Assembly (NCBI GenBank): GCA_964019335.1
Contig: OZ025673.1
Coordinates: 372,001 to 436,000 of the forward strand
Length of the DNA stretch: 64,000 bases
Origin: Diplonema japonicum
Taxonomy: Eukaryota; Euglenozoa; Diplonemea; Diplonemida; Diplonemidae
Direction: 5' to 3'
The notes below the pieces were generated by a model, which was not told where the DNA came from, searched no databases, and worked only from the letters and a program-made list of their open reading frames with translations. The position numbers and the translations under genes were made by a program. Position 1 is the stretch's first letter. Each line of letters opens with the position of its first letter. This document shows, one piece after another, positions 35,901 to 46,491 of the stretch.

Positions 35901-36578
35901 GCTCAATGACATGGTTCTCTCAAGGACACTCTTAATGGCCCTTGCGGCTGAATTGGCAACGTTCTCTTGTGTGTCGCTGAAACAGTTAGTAACAGACTTA
36001 ATAAAAGGGAGGAAGAGATCGTGGAGCAGTTCGGGGTTGGTGTCGTGCGCGGATATCATTGCACCTTGAAGGGTGCGGAGGTAGATTGGCATGTGGTCCG
36101 ACTGAAGCTTGTTCGGCTCCATGGAATGAAGTTTTACAAACATCGCTCGTGTGGGCTTCAGGATGTAGAAGAGTGTCTTGATCACCTGCATACCCTTCCT
36201 GATGATCAGCATGTCGGCTAGGTATTGCTTCAAAAGTGTAGCCGTCAGCTCCATTAACTCCAGTGATTGTTTTTGCAGAACCCCAACTGAGATCTCTCCC
36301 ATATACATGTCAAGGAGAGCCAGGAAGTAAGGCAGTCTCTTGGGGTCGGGCTTTGACCTCAGTATGGTAACGAGGCACATGTAGTACGCCAGTGGGGTCG
36401 GCTCGGCCCCGCCTTCTCTGATCATCTCCTCGATGCCCTCTTGGATATTTTTCAGGTCCTGTGTGAGCGGCTTCCTGCTCCTCAACCTCTCCTTCCTCGC
36501 ATGCTTGGCAGCCTTCTTCTTCTGCGCGAAGTATTGCTGTCTTTTTTTCTTCAACTCGACCTTTCCTTTCTTACCCAT
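32908..36578 (-). CDS. RRP12: RRP12-like ribosome-assembly HEAT-repeat protein
   Basis: About 1159 aa from five exons: 36578-35355, 35297-35220, 35184-34960, 34911-34768 and 34716-32908. All joins are in phase and introns are 33-58 nt, mostly A runs. The N-terminal half (MGKKGKVELKKKR start, long alpha-helical array) fits the NUC173/RRP12 region, and length is close to yeast RRP12 (about 1228 aa). An acidic Glu/Asp stretch lies at exon 3. The C-terminus is basic, with KSAGPSKRQR and SSSKRR, as in nucleolar proteins. RRP12 helps export and mature pre-40S and pre-60S particles. The five-exon split explains why the protein is spread over several frames. Confidence 0.85.
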
Positions 36579-36587
36579 TTTATGATG

Positions 36588-36620
<33 letters not shown>

Positions 36621-36715
36621 CGTGTGTGTCTTTTTTTTTTTTTTTTTTCCCCAGGGCGGGAAAAAAACCTTTAAAAAAACAAAACAAAAACTAAAAAAAA
36701 AAAGAAAACCTGCGT

Positions 36716-37381
36716 TTAGTCAACACGGAAGGAGTAGAACACGCTGTTTGGTTTAGAGGGTTTTGAAGGAGAGGGGGCGGGGGTAGAAGCGGCAACGGTA
36801 GGGCGGCTGATGGCAGCCGAAGCAGGCCGCACACGACCCCGGGTAATATTGCGGGCAGGCTTGCCTTGAAAAGGGTGAGACTCCATGCGAGGCTGACGAT
36901 GTGCCGCCAGAGTGGAGTACTGATCGACGCACTTTTTTTCAGTGAGAGCACGGAGCGCCTCGAGTTCTTCTGTGGCTGCTGCGTGTCTCTCACGTCTGCG
37001 GTTCAGGACCTTTACCCGGCGCTCGCCTTCTTCCTTTGTTTGCATGAGGTTCACTTCTTTGACTAGCTCCCGCATTCTGTCGGCGGAGTCCTGTTTCAAC
37101 ACCCGCTTTCTGTTTATCTCCTGCACCTTGTTGTCGGACCCTTGCAGCAGATGTTCGACTCTCGCGCTTCGCTCCGTTTCTTTTTTTATCTTTTTTCGTT
37201 GTCTCTTCCGGGCGGACACCATCCTCCCTTTGGCGGCTTCGCCTTCGGATCTTTCCCTCATCTTCTCCCCGAGTTCGGCCTCTTCCACCGCTATGTTCCT
37301 TACGTTTCTGTTCCTCTCCAGCACTGCCTCCAGCACGTCCATTGTTTTACGGTGCGCAGCGATTCGCTTCTCGGTTTGCAT
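36716..37381 (-). CDS. Basic coiled-coil protein, unknown
   Basis: 221 aa, single exon, starting MQTEKRIAAHRKTMDVLEAV. It is one long charged helix (about residues 1-150) rich in Arg, Lys and Glu, then a Ser/Pro/Thr tail ending in FYSFRVD. Coding codon use is clear. It sits directly upstream of RRP12 in the same direction. Axonemal or cytoskeletal proteins often look like this, but I recognise no family. Confidence 0.65.
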   Translation of the reverse strand: MQTEKRIAAHRKTMDVLEAVLERNRNVRNIAVEEAELGEKMRERSEGEAAKGRMVSARKRQRKKIKKETERSARVEHLLQGSDNKVQEINRKRVLKQDSADRMRELVKEVNLMQTKEEGERRVKVLNRRRERHAAATEELEALRALTEKKCVDQYSTLAAHRQPRMESHPFQGKPARNITRGRVRPASAAISRPTVAASTPAPSPSKPSKPNSVFYSFRVD

Positions 37382-38125
37382 TGCTTTTTATTTTTTCCCT
37401 TCCCAAACCCTAAATCGTGTGGGTACACAGGAAGAGAAAAAAAAAAGAGAACAATAATGTAAAAAGAAAAACATCAACAAACAAACAAAAACAAAAAAAA
37501 CAGGGGTAAAAATGACAATGGGACGGGGGGGGGAGACAAGAATGGAAGACATTAAAGGAAGAGAGAGAGAGAGAGAGAGAGAGGGGGGGTCTCATGGGTG
37601 CTTTTCTTGTTCTTTTTCCTTCATTCAAGAAAAAAAAAAGAAGAAATAACCAGTTGGTGGGCAAAAAAGAGATAAAGGAGGCCGGTGTTGGTGGCGCCCC
37701 GTGAAAAAGAATAACGGGTTTGAAGGCACGACAACAATATTAAAAAGAAAGTGAGAAATCGATCTTTCAAACCGCCAGTTTATGGTAAAAAAAAAAAAAA
37801 ATGAAAAAGGAAGAAGAAATGTCTTAGCTTTAGGCTTGCACGACATAAGGCCCATGAGAGGGGGTTAAAAAGGAGAATTTAAAAAAAAAAAAGAGAGAAG
37901 GAAATAATCATAAAAAGAAGGCGGGGTGGAGGGGAGGGGTTAATAATATATGTCAAACAAAAAAGAGTGACAAAAGAATAGATAAGTAGATAGAAATACA
38001 GATTTTGTGTTGCTAAACCTCGGTCAAGGAGAGGAGGGGTTGTTTATTTTTATTTTATTTTATTTATTTTCTGGATTCCCTCTAAAGGGATTTTGGCTAG
38101 AGCCGGGAAAATAAAGTTTTCATTA

Positions 38126-38156
38126 TTTCCCTAGGGAAAATAAAGTACTTTATTTT
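38126..38156. repeat. Nested palindromes with AAAGTACTTT core
   Basis: TTTCCCTAGGGAAA (38126-38139) is followed at once by a 20-bp perfect palindrome AAAATAAAGTACTTTATTTT (38137-38156). The same core lies in a 24-bp palindrome at 1337-1360 inside another element. The shared core points to related mobile elements. Confidence 0.6.
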
Positions 38157-38765
38157 TTTTCCTCATGTTTTAAGCAGATTTGTGAAAATGGGGCTTCAGA
38201 GAAAAGAGGCCGAAAAATCAACAAAATTTTGCGGTATTGGAGCCACCGTTGGTGCCCACCGTGGACAGGGGATCCTACACGTGCCTGTCACCATTCTGCT
38301 GTTGCATCCTGGTGTTGGTTGTTGGGGTTTGCCTTTCAGTCATGGATGGCATCTGCAGTACGAACATCGCTCGCAGTCCCTCTAAGTAGGGAGCTGTTTG
38401 GGTGGACGAGAACAGGGGCCATGCGTCGCTGGTGCACCCAGGTTCCTCAGGGAGTTCATCGAGTTCAGCCGCATCCGCACCAGAAAGCCCAGGGCTGACA
38501 TGATAACGTAGTTCGATGCCCTGTACAAAGGAGGGCTAAGCCGTCGAGCCTCTGTCCCTTAATAGCCGCCTGAACCATACCATGAAGCATAAGCACAAAA
38601 CTGCCAGGTTGACTGCCATGCTGAAGGCGTGGACGAGCAGTGCAAGCAACCCCCTGTCTTAATGTTGTCAAATCCTGGACTTCCTGGCTTTGGGGGGGGG
38701 GGGGGGGGGGCTTGGGAGTGCCATCGGGAACCAGAAAATAAATAAAATTACGTATTCATGAATTT

Positions 38766-38858
38766 AAGTGGACTTTACTCTTTCCCTTGGCTGATAATCT
38801 GTCCCTCGAAATCACCCCCTCGGGACAGATTATCAGCCGCGGGAAATAAAGTCCACTT
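38766..38858. mobile_element. Foldback repeat with about 38-bp arms
   Basis: Left arm AAGTGGACTTTACTC then TTTCCCTTGGCTGATAATC and GTCCC (38766-38805). Right arm GGGACAGATTATCAGCC then GCGGGAAATAAAGTCCACTT (38822-38858). Arms match inverted with a few mismatches around a 16-nt loop. A strong hairpin or the ends of a small foldback transposon; the arms share the AAATAAAGT theme of the palindromes at 38137. Confidence 0.65.
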
Positions 38859-39232
38859 TATTTTTCATAAATCAATAGTTATTATTTTTTTTTTTTTTGC
38901 TTTTATTTTTAAATGCTTTCGAATCGAGTGGCAAGCAGCAAACATATCTGAAGACAAAACAAGTGCTAGTGACAGCAGGGAGTGGATCGCAGAGAGTATC
39001 CAAGGGGAGGGGGAAAAAAAAAGGAAAAAAAAAATTGTGGCTGGACTGCTACGCCCGCGGTAATTCCTAGATTATTTCTTTCTACCTTCCCTTTATTTCC
39101 ACCAAACATAATAGGCAAACATTTTCAAAAGGCAAGGCTAGGCGTTAAAAATACACGCTGACAAAGCGGGTTTTCAAAAAAAAAAAAATTCTAGAAACGA
39201 GTAGAAGAAACGAAGAGAAACATTTTCTTTCT

Positions 39233-39385
39233 TTGGGGTAATTCATTTAATACCCAAAATGGGTTTTGCATTTTGTGGCCTTCTGGCTTTAATGCCCACC
39301 GTTTTTTTATAGGTAGGTGCATTGCTGCCTGGTGTAGACCAGACCCGTAAAAAAACCGGTTTTGCCTAATAAGTGAATTACCCCC
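39233..39385. mobile_element. 150-bp MITE-like element
   Basis: TTGGGGTAATTCATTTAA at the left is matched inverted by AATAAGTGAATTACCCCC at the right. Internal sequence has ACCCAAAATGGGT and AAACCGGTTT, also palindromic. No coding potential. A typical size for a miniature inverted-repeat element. Confidence 0.5.
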
Positions 39386-39882
39386 TTTTTCTTTTTCACG
39401 AATGGGGGGGAGAAAAAAATAATTCGACCCACCAAACAGAGTAGAAAAGTACACCCCAACCCCACTTCCGTGGCACTCGTGGCACGCCGGTAAATTGTGG
39501 AGCGGGAATTTCCAATTTGAAAGAGAAAAAAAAAATTAAATAAAGAGGTGCAGAGGTGGCATTTTTACCGGTCTTTCTTAAAGACGGTGGCCATATCATA
39601 AGGGTTAAAGAGAAGGGAAGAAGGAAAAAAAAAAACAGAAAAAAAAGAGTCGGTTACTTGTATTTGTGCACAGCCGGGGGTTAACCTGTAGAAGGATAAG
39701 CCCAACAATGCTACCACTACTCTTTTTAGCACTAACAATTCATTATCAATATATTGTTTTTCTTGTTCATTGCAAAAAAAATTTTTTAAAGGGCAAATCC
39801 CACTTTTTGATGCCTTGCCTTTCGTTCCGGGGAAAAAAAAAAAAAAAAAAGAGAGAGAAAAAAAAAATTTTTTTTTCCTCTT

Positions 39883-40671
39883 TCAACACAGAGGTGTGTT
39901 GCAATCGGTCATCAACAGAACAAAACCGTGAAAATCCAATTCCCCATTCTTGTGGAAATCATGCGTATCGAATAAAGGCCGAAGGAAGGCTTCGGAAAGG
40001 TAAGGCGTGATCTTGCGCAGGTCGGCGAAGGGCAAATGGTCCTTGCCGCCCGTAAACAACACGAACATGTCCCTGTACTCTGCAAGCTGCTCCGAGCTGC
40101 AGCTGCTTTCGGCTGATTTTACTCTTTCATCATCAGCCCTTTCGCCTTCTCTTTCTTTGTACAAAATGGCAAGTTTCTTCAAACGGTCGGCAGTGGTGCC
40201 GGGGAAAAGGAGAATCAAAAACTCGTCGAAACTGACAATTTTTCTCTTTTCGGCAACCGTAAGACACATGGGAGGGATCCCCACTGCACTGGTTACTTTA
40301 TGCGTTTCGGACAAAGCTAAACTGTTCCTTGAAACCGCTACTCTATCCCATCCCGCTTTTGCTGCTTCATACACATGGTATGTAACCTCTTGTATCAAGG
40401 AGGACCCACGCCGTAACCTACCTGAGGACGAGCATGACGACCTGCTGCTGTCGGTGCTTTCCTTTCTCTTGAAGCTTCTTGGAGGGTTCAGCGACAAACC
40501 CTCTGGTGTCCTCCACTGCATTACTGAACCAGCCCCCTCCGGAGTAAAGCACTGGCTTTCAGAACCGAAGGTGCTACAGGACGACCCTTCGCTCCACCTC
40601 CTCCTCACCAGCGGGCTGTCCGCCGTGAAGCATCCTGGCCGCACAGGCCCTGTGTCCGTGCTTCTTACCAT
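39883..40671 (-). CDS. Protein with a degenerate C-terminal EF-hand
   Basis: 262 aa, single exon, ATG at 40671. The N-terminal 110 aa are Ser/Arg-rich and probably disordered, with many possible phosphorylation sites. The C-terminal region has KIVSFDEFLILLF and then LFDTHDFHKNGELDFHGFVLLM. Both look like EF-hand helix-loop-helix units, but the second loop ends in Gly instead of the usual Glu at position 12, so calcium binding is doubtful. Function unknown; a regulatory or cytoskeletal calcium-sensor relative is the best guess. Confidence 0.65.
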   Translation of the reverse strand: MVRSTDTGPVRPGCFTADSPLVRRRWSEGSSCSTFGSESQCFTPEGAGSVMQWRTPEGLSLNPPRSFKRKESTDSSRSSCSSSGRLRRGSSLIQEVTYHVYEAAKAGWDRVAVSRNSLALSETHKVTSAVGIPPMCLTVAEKRKIVSFDEFLILLFPGTTADRLKKLAILYKEREGERADDERVKSAESSCSSEQLAEYRDMFVLFTGGKDHLPFADLRKITPYLSEAFLRPLFDTHDFHKNGELDFHGFVLLMTDCNTPLC

Positions 40672-40824
40672 TATTTTCTTTCTTTTTTTAACCGCCCCGC
40701 TCTTTTTTTTTTAAAAGAAAGATAATCGAATAAAAAAAGGGGGGGGGCGACATTGAAAAAAAAAACATGAACAAAAAATATTGGGGGGGGGGCATTAACA
40801 TGCCCCCCCCACACACCCACCCCT

Positions 40825-41993
40825 CTATTTCGATTTCCGTTTCTTCGAAGCATCTCCAGCGAGAAGCGTGTGCAGCTGAACAATTTTTTTTTTTAAATCT
40901 TTTTCCCAAATTCCATACCTGCGCAGCACTTTTAACCGATGCCTTCCGCATTTCAGGGAACGAAGCTGGTGCGGAAGTTTCGTCCTCTTGTGCCCGGGAG
41001 TACATGGCACTTCCGGACGTCGTGTCAACAGTAGACTGTCTGCGGAGCAAAGCAATGTCGTCCATCGACGCTGTCTGCGAAGACGACCGAAGCAGCGACC
41101 GACGCGACCGAGAGTTGGTATTGTTCGCAGCGCTGTTGCTGTTGCTCTTGCTGAGCAGATCAAGTACGGCGGTGGGTGTCTCTGGCTGGATGTCGAACTT
41201 AATCGCAGACGAGGACACCTGCCGGAACCTCATCAGCTCGTGCCTGTCGCGAAGACGCGCTTCGTCAAACTCATTAGAACCAACCGAAGAATTCGAAGCT
41301 TCATTGTGAATAGGCTCCAGCTCAGGCCCTTCATCAGGTATCAGCTCCAGCTCACAATCCGTGTCGTCGTCATCCTCTTCCTCAAACGCCGCTATAGTGT
41401 GCCGCCGCATCAACAATGGTGTTCTGTTTAAAGGGCTTTCTGCTGTGTCTGTGAAGGTTGGCTTTCCTCCGAAACTGCTTTGCGATGCGATCAGATCGAT
41501 TGGTTGCGAAGTGGTTGTCTGGGTTTGTGTTGGTGTGCAGGGTACTTCGCTGTTGTTGTTGTTGGATTGCGGCTTTTGTGCGAACACGTCGCAGAGTGTC
41601 AGGGAGGTGGTTCGCAGGGAGTTGTTGACGGCTCTGTGCGCGTCTGCTTTTTCCTTTGCTTGTCGTTTTTCTTCTCTTGCCGCGCGGCGTTTTTCCCTTG
41701 CGTCTTCTTTTACCTTCGCTGCCAGCTCTTTTCGCTCGCGGAGGACGTCTTTTCGCCGTTTCTCTTTGGTGGTTTCTTCTTCCCTTTTCCGCTTCCGCTT
41801 CTGCTTCCCCACCACCAGGACCTCGGCCTCTGCATCGTCGAAGCCTTCGAACTCCTTCTCTAGCTCTGCGAGCTCCTCCATCATGTCAATGTCCTCTAGT
41901 TGCGATGTTGTTGCCGCGTCATCCTTTTCAAGCTTTGCAGGCGGTCCTTCATCTTCTATGGCATGTTGTTGCTCCTTTTCCGATGCTTGCTGT

Positions 41994-41998
<5 letters not shown>
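40825..41998 (-). CDS. Charged, disordered, likely nuclear protein
   Basis: 376 aa from two exons: 41998-40919 and 40875-40825; intron GTATGG...TTCAG. It begins MAQQASEKEQQ. An acidic helix (MMEELAELEKEFEGF) is followed by a strongly basic helix (about residues 65-120, KRKRKREEE and many Lys/Arg). Then comes a Ser/Thr/Asn-rich part containing RSLLRSSS. The last exon ends KKRKSK, a good nuclear signal. No known domain seen. A DNA-replication or chromatin role is possible but not shown. Confidence 0.65.
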
Positions 41999-42025
<27 letters not shown>

Positions 42026-42330
42026 CGCGTTCACTATTTTGATTCTTCAGTTTTTTCGTTAAAAAAAAAAGAGAGAAAAAAAGAGAAAAAAAAAAGTGGT
42101 ATTTGAGTGGGGGAAACAAGGGTACGAGGAGCGTTGGAGGGAGGGGGAGGGAGATGGAAATGCTACACAAAACAAGGGAATAAAAAAAAAAAAGAAGGAA
42201 AAAAAAAAGAGTGAGGGAGACAAGGGAGGGAAAAAGGGGAATAACGAAGCGATCGCCTTCTTTTTGTTTTCTCTCTATTTCCTCCTATCCCCTCTTTTTT
42301 TTTTTTTTTTATATAAAAAAAAAGAGGTTT

Positions 42331-42548
42331 CTATTGCTCACCCCACTGCAGAATTTGGTTGGCACCAGTTGTCAGCTGGTTCCGGGAAGAGCTTTGCTTC
42401 TTGCCCTTCGACGCCTTCTGGTATTTGTCGGGGTCGCCACTTTAGTTTTTTTTTGTTTTTGTTTTTTTCTCCTATTTTAAACATACATTGTCATCTTATG
42501 CAGGGAGGAAAATGCCGCCTCCCTCCTACCATTTACGACACTGTGAGG

Positions 42549-42588
<40 letters not shown>

Positions 42589-42701
42589 TTTAAAAACCCA
42601 TTTCATCATACTGGACTTCAGGCATCTTTGATGGGTTGCAGATGTTTGCAACAGTTTTCTGCGCCGCGCCTTGAAGGGGCTTCTTGCCGACCGTCATAGG
42701 A

Positions 42702-42739
<38 letters not shown>

Positions 42740-43103
42740 GCATACGCGACTCAAACGGGTCCGCTGTACCCGACTTCCCTCCGATAACCTGGTTGGCCAC
42801 CAAGACCGTTGCAGGGCGTTCCAACATTTTCTTTGAAAGCTTGTCAGGAAGGTTAGATCCGTACCCCGTGCCCTCCTTGCTGGACGTCAGGATGTCTGAG
42901 TGGTCTGCCGCCCTGCAGCTGAAGCGGGCAGATTTTTCGTATTCGGGGGCTTTGTCCTGCCCAGCAGAGAACCCCCACGATGTTGGCATCTCTTTGGGAA
43001 CCTGCTTGGGCTTCATTCTAAAGTGCTGCGGCCTGTCCACCGTCTTGTCGTAACACGTCCCAAAGCCGTACGTCGCCTCATTTCCAAAGTCACCCAGGAC
43101 CAT
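42331..43103 (-). CDS. Small four-exon protein, possibly axonemal
   Basis: 203 aa. Exons 43103-42746, 42702-42612, 42540-42487 and 42439-42331 join in phase; introns are GTATGC, GTATGA and GTATGT to AG. Each has a poly-A core. Reading straight through the first intron gives a false poly-K tail. The product starts MVLGDFGNEATYGFGTCYDK, is rich in Gly, Pro, Lys and short aromatic motifs (WGF, YGF, YGSN) and ends LQWGEQ. This looks like small flagellar microtubule-associated proteins, but I cannot name the family. Confidence 0.7.
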
Positions 43104-43451
43104 TTTGTTTTTTTTTTCTTGTTTTGCCCCTTTTTCCTAGTTTTCTCTCGCGGGAAGCATACCACAATTTAAAAAAAAAAAAAAAAAAAAAACTCAAGGG
43201 GGGGTTAGAAAAGAAAACATAAAAAAAAAAAAAGAAAGAATTTTCCACCTTTCCTCCCCTTTCTTTGATACCAAAATCACATGAAAAAAGAAAAAAATAA
43301 AAAATGTGCCATTCAAAGAGAATCGCAGTACCTGGAAGAAAAAAGAAAAAAAAAAGCCACTGTCCCACCCTTTCTCTCTCTCTTTTTTTTTTTTTTTTTC
43401 TCCCCTTCCCAAATAGAAATATCTAGGTACAAATGGAGGGGAAAAAAAAAA
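43104..43451. other. Homopolymer spacer
   Basis: A and T runs between two minus-strand genes. No feature beyond short runs; probably the 3' flank of the RRM-like gene. Confidence 0.5.
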
Positions 43452-44152
43452 TCAAGTGCAGGGCGCAACAGGCCCAGTGTAGATATCGCCCACACGAAGT
43501 TCAGGGGGTTTCAGTGCTTGGGATCGTTTCTTGCGGGTAGTGACCGGCCAGCAACTGTGATGAGAGAAAAGCTTCCTCACGAGAGGGACTGTGTTGGAAG
43601 GGTACGGTTCGGTAAAGGTGATGATGTGAGCGGATCGTGGCGCAGGTCGGGGATTGCACACCACGTAGTGCAAAGGGGGGAGGGAGGACAAGGTGCTGAG
43701 GAGGTTGAGCAGCTGGTCAACAGGCATCTCAAGACCCTCAATAAAAATCGTATTCCCCAATGCATTGCACTTCTCGCCCTTGCCATAGGCTTCATTGAGG
43801 GGCCTTCTGCACGGGACTTCTAAGTTTTCGTCGTTCCCGATGACCGCGACCCCCATGGCCACCACCTCACGCACCCTCAATAACCCCCCCACATCCAGGT
43901 CGTTCCTCACACTTACGACACCGTACCCTTTCCCCACCTCCACCCCCTCTACCCATCCTGCACAGTTTCCCAACTTTTGAACAGCTTTGTTTACTATACC
44001 CGCGTTGTGCCCACCACGTATCCATATCTGTTTTTTTTTTTTTTTTTTTTTTTTCCTCTCGCCCTTCCGGGGAAGTAAATTACCTGGTTTGCCTTCCTCC
44101 CGCCTGCTTCACTCGGAGGGACCCGGGAAGGTGGGTCCACAGGGTCCTGCAT
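43452..44152 (-). CDS. RRM-like small protein
   Basis: 214 aa from two exons: 44152-44084 and 44027-43452; intron GTAATT...AAACAG. The start is the first ATG of the frame; an upstream exon may exist because the frame runs open to TAATAG at about 44192. IWIRGGHNAGIV opens exon 2. A later segment, GNTIFIEGLEMPVDQLLNLLSTL, looks like the RNP2 strand and helix of an RNA-recognition motif, then YVVCNPRPAP and HIITFTEP. The RNP1 aromatic residues are weak. An RNA-binding role is likely but not certain. Confidence 0.55.
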
Positions 44153-44489
44153 CAACAGGGAGTCTTCTTTCTCTAGCTCGTCGTTGAACAACTATTATTT
44201 GTTTGGAAGAACAAAAAAGAAATTGGTGTAACCCTTATGCAGCTGTAGAAGCAGATAATGGGGGGGGGGGGGGGGGGGGGGGGGCTTCTCGGGAAAATGG
44301 AATGGAAATCTGGAAAACCTGTGCGGGCCAATTACTCGTGACCCTCTGAACATTGACCAATGAATGCAGATTTTAAAGGACTGTGTCCATGCTAACAATG
44401 TCCAAATTCGGGAAATTTCCAAAAATATCAATTACCTCCCCCCTCCCCCTGCTGCATAAGGGTTAAACTTTTTTATTTTTGCATGTTCT
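44153..44489. other. Spacer with a 24-G run
   Basis: Holds an uninterrupted run of about 24 G (44260-44283), able to form G-quadruplex DNA. The remainder is AT-rich with no supported frame. Confidence 0.5.
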
Positions 44490-46379
44490 TCACACCTCAA
44501 CAACGACGCCCTCGGGGCTGGGGAGCTGGTCTAGGAAGCTGCTGACCTTCGCCTGTGCTTTTTTTTTCTTCTTCTTCTTTCCCCCTCAAACCTTGGAATC
44601 ACGGGACATCGTGCAATCAGTCTTTCCGAGTGTCTGCTCAGTAAGAGGTGTGCGAGGCTGCATCGGGAACACCGGCTCTTCCTGTGTCTGGCTGTTGCTC
44701 ATGGTCTGGGTCATCGTCTGCGATGGGAGGACAGACGCCTTTACACCATGCGTCGACCGCTTCCCGCCCATGCCATCAACCATGACGGTATCGCAGCTCT
44801 CTTGAGTCATTGCAGCAGGCCGTGGTGGTGGTGGTGGTGGGGGTGTGACAGGTGTGCTGCAGGAAGACACAGTGATCACCTCAGCCGCTTGAACTTTCTG
44901 AGGAGCTTCTTCTTGCTGACCCTTCGTTTGCACCGGAGCTTCCTCTTCATCTTCAACTTTGACCTTTTTTAAAACAAGATTTGTCTTGACAGCTATTCTT
45001 CGTTTTGGCGGTACCTCATCCGGTGTAAGGGTGTTCCCCTGTAGACTCTTCCGCCGTTTGGGGGGCTCGTCTTCATTGGGAAGCTCTTTTTCTTTGTTTT
45101 GTTTCGAGGTTGGTTTTCGTTTTGGCGGTGCCTCATCCGGTGTAAGGGTGTTGTTCCGCCGTTTGGGGGGCTCGTCTTCATTGGGAAGCTCTTTCTCTTT
45201 GTTTTGTTTCGAGGTTGGTTTTCGTTTTGGCGGTGCCTCATCCGGTGTAAGGGTGTTCCCCTGTAGACTCTTCCGCCGTTTGGGGGGCTCGTCTTCATTG
45301 GGAAGCTCTTTTTCTTTGTTTTGTTTCGAGGCTGGTTTTCGTTTTGGCGGTGCCTCGTCTTCGCTCGTCTCCTGTGTTCCCTTATCTTTCCGGTTTCTTT
45401 TTCGCTTCGAGATGACCTCTTCACTCACGGCACGGCTTTCCTTAACAGTGCTCCCCTGTTGTTTTTCTTTCACTTTTCGCTTGGGCGGTGCGTCATCCTC
45501 ATCCTCGTCCGGTGTTGAGGTGTCCCTTTTTGCTTGATTCTTGTGACTCTTCCGCCGTTTCGGGGGGATCTCATCCTCATCCTCATCCGGTGTTGAGGTT
45601 TCCCTTTTTACTCGATTCTTGTGACTCTTCCGCCGTTTCAAGGGGATATCATCGTCGTCCCCTTCATCCTCAGTCACTTTTAGGGTTTTTATCCGTTTTG
45701 GCGGTGCTTCGTCGTCGCTCCCGCTTGTCTTTTGGATCTCTGCAGCCTTCTGGCTTTTCTTTCGCTTCAGGATGTCCTCATCGTCGTCCTCGTTGACTAT
45801 CAGGGTATCTAGTTCGACAGGAGGCTTGCTTACGCTGTCTGTTTCTTTGATGATTTTTGTGGACTTTCGACCTCTCTTCCGGTGAAGTGATGAGCCCCTT
45901 TCCTCTTGTGTGTTCACAATTAGAGTCCCCTGCTTACGAAGCGACGCGTCCCCTTCGGTGTTGACGATTAGAGTCCCCTGTTTGGCAGGGGGCGTGTACA
46001 CGGGGTTTATAGGGGTTGGGGTTGGTGTGGGTTTGGTTTCGTGTTCTGTTTCCGACGCTTCTTCAGAACAGGGTGCGACGGTGGCTACGCTGGCTGAGGT
46101 GCGGAGGCCGAGGAGTCTATTGTGCTCTTGCGTGCTGAGGGTCCTATCGCGTCTGTTGAAGGTCACATTGGACGCCAGCAGGCATGAACGCAGCAACAGG
46201 TCGGACCCTACGCACCACTCGTATTGGAGGCAGTTGGCCTTCGTCGTCGCCTGCACCAACCACCTTATGTTCGGGGTTTTCCCCAGCCCACCACTTCGCA
46301 CCTCAGCCAACCAGTACCCTTTTTCTGCCACAACAGCCACTATGGTCCCCGCCCTTAGATATTCCAACTGCTGTTTCAT
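44490..46379 (-). CDS. Lys-rich repeat protein with N-terminal Tudor-like domain
   Basis: 616 aa. Exon 1 46379-44592, exon 2 44552-44490; intron GTTTGA...GCACAG is only 39 nt. Residues 8-70 (GTIVAVVAEKGYWLAEV, then IRWL) resemble a Tudor-type barrel. From about residue 150 on the protein is a series of imperfect 25-45 aa repeats with the core DEDEPPKRRKS / NEDEPPKRR, including nearly identical tandem units with QNKEKELP (45000-45340). The C-terminus is Pro-rich, then Gln/Ser/Thr-rich. Many KRRKS sites fit a nuclear, heavily modified chromatin protein. Repeat number is probably polymorphic. Confidence 0.75.
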
Positions 46380-46491
46380 CTCCTTTACATTTTAGTCTTC
46401 CAAGGGACACGGCCTTCGTGGATGATGCGAAAAATGAGGGGGTAAAAAAGTAGTACAATTGAAAAAAAAAAAAAAAAATGACCAACACAAA

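Larger units (their letters stand above)
37382..39882. other. 2.5-kb repeat-rich intergenic region
   Basis: Contains a (GA)n run (37560-37582), a GC-rich dispersed block (37674-37701), palindromes at 38126-38156, a GC-richer 0.5-kb stretch (38200-38700) without a convincing gene, a G run (38692-38710), and two inverted-repeat elements (38766-38858 and 39233-39385). Probably an island of non-autonomous mobile elements. Confidence 0.55.

Noticed and set aside
38182-38671. Short frames in the 38-kb GC-richer stretch
   Set aside because: Overlapping frames on both strands, no splice logic, flanked by mobile repeats; probably repeat sequence, not a gene.
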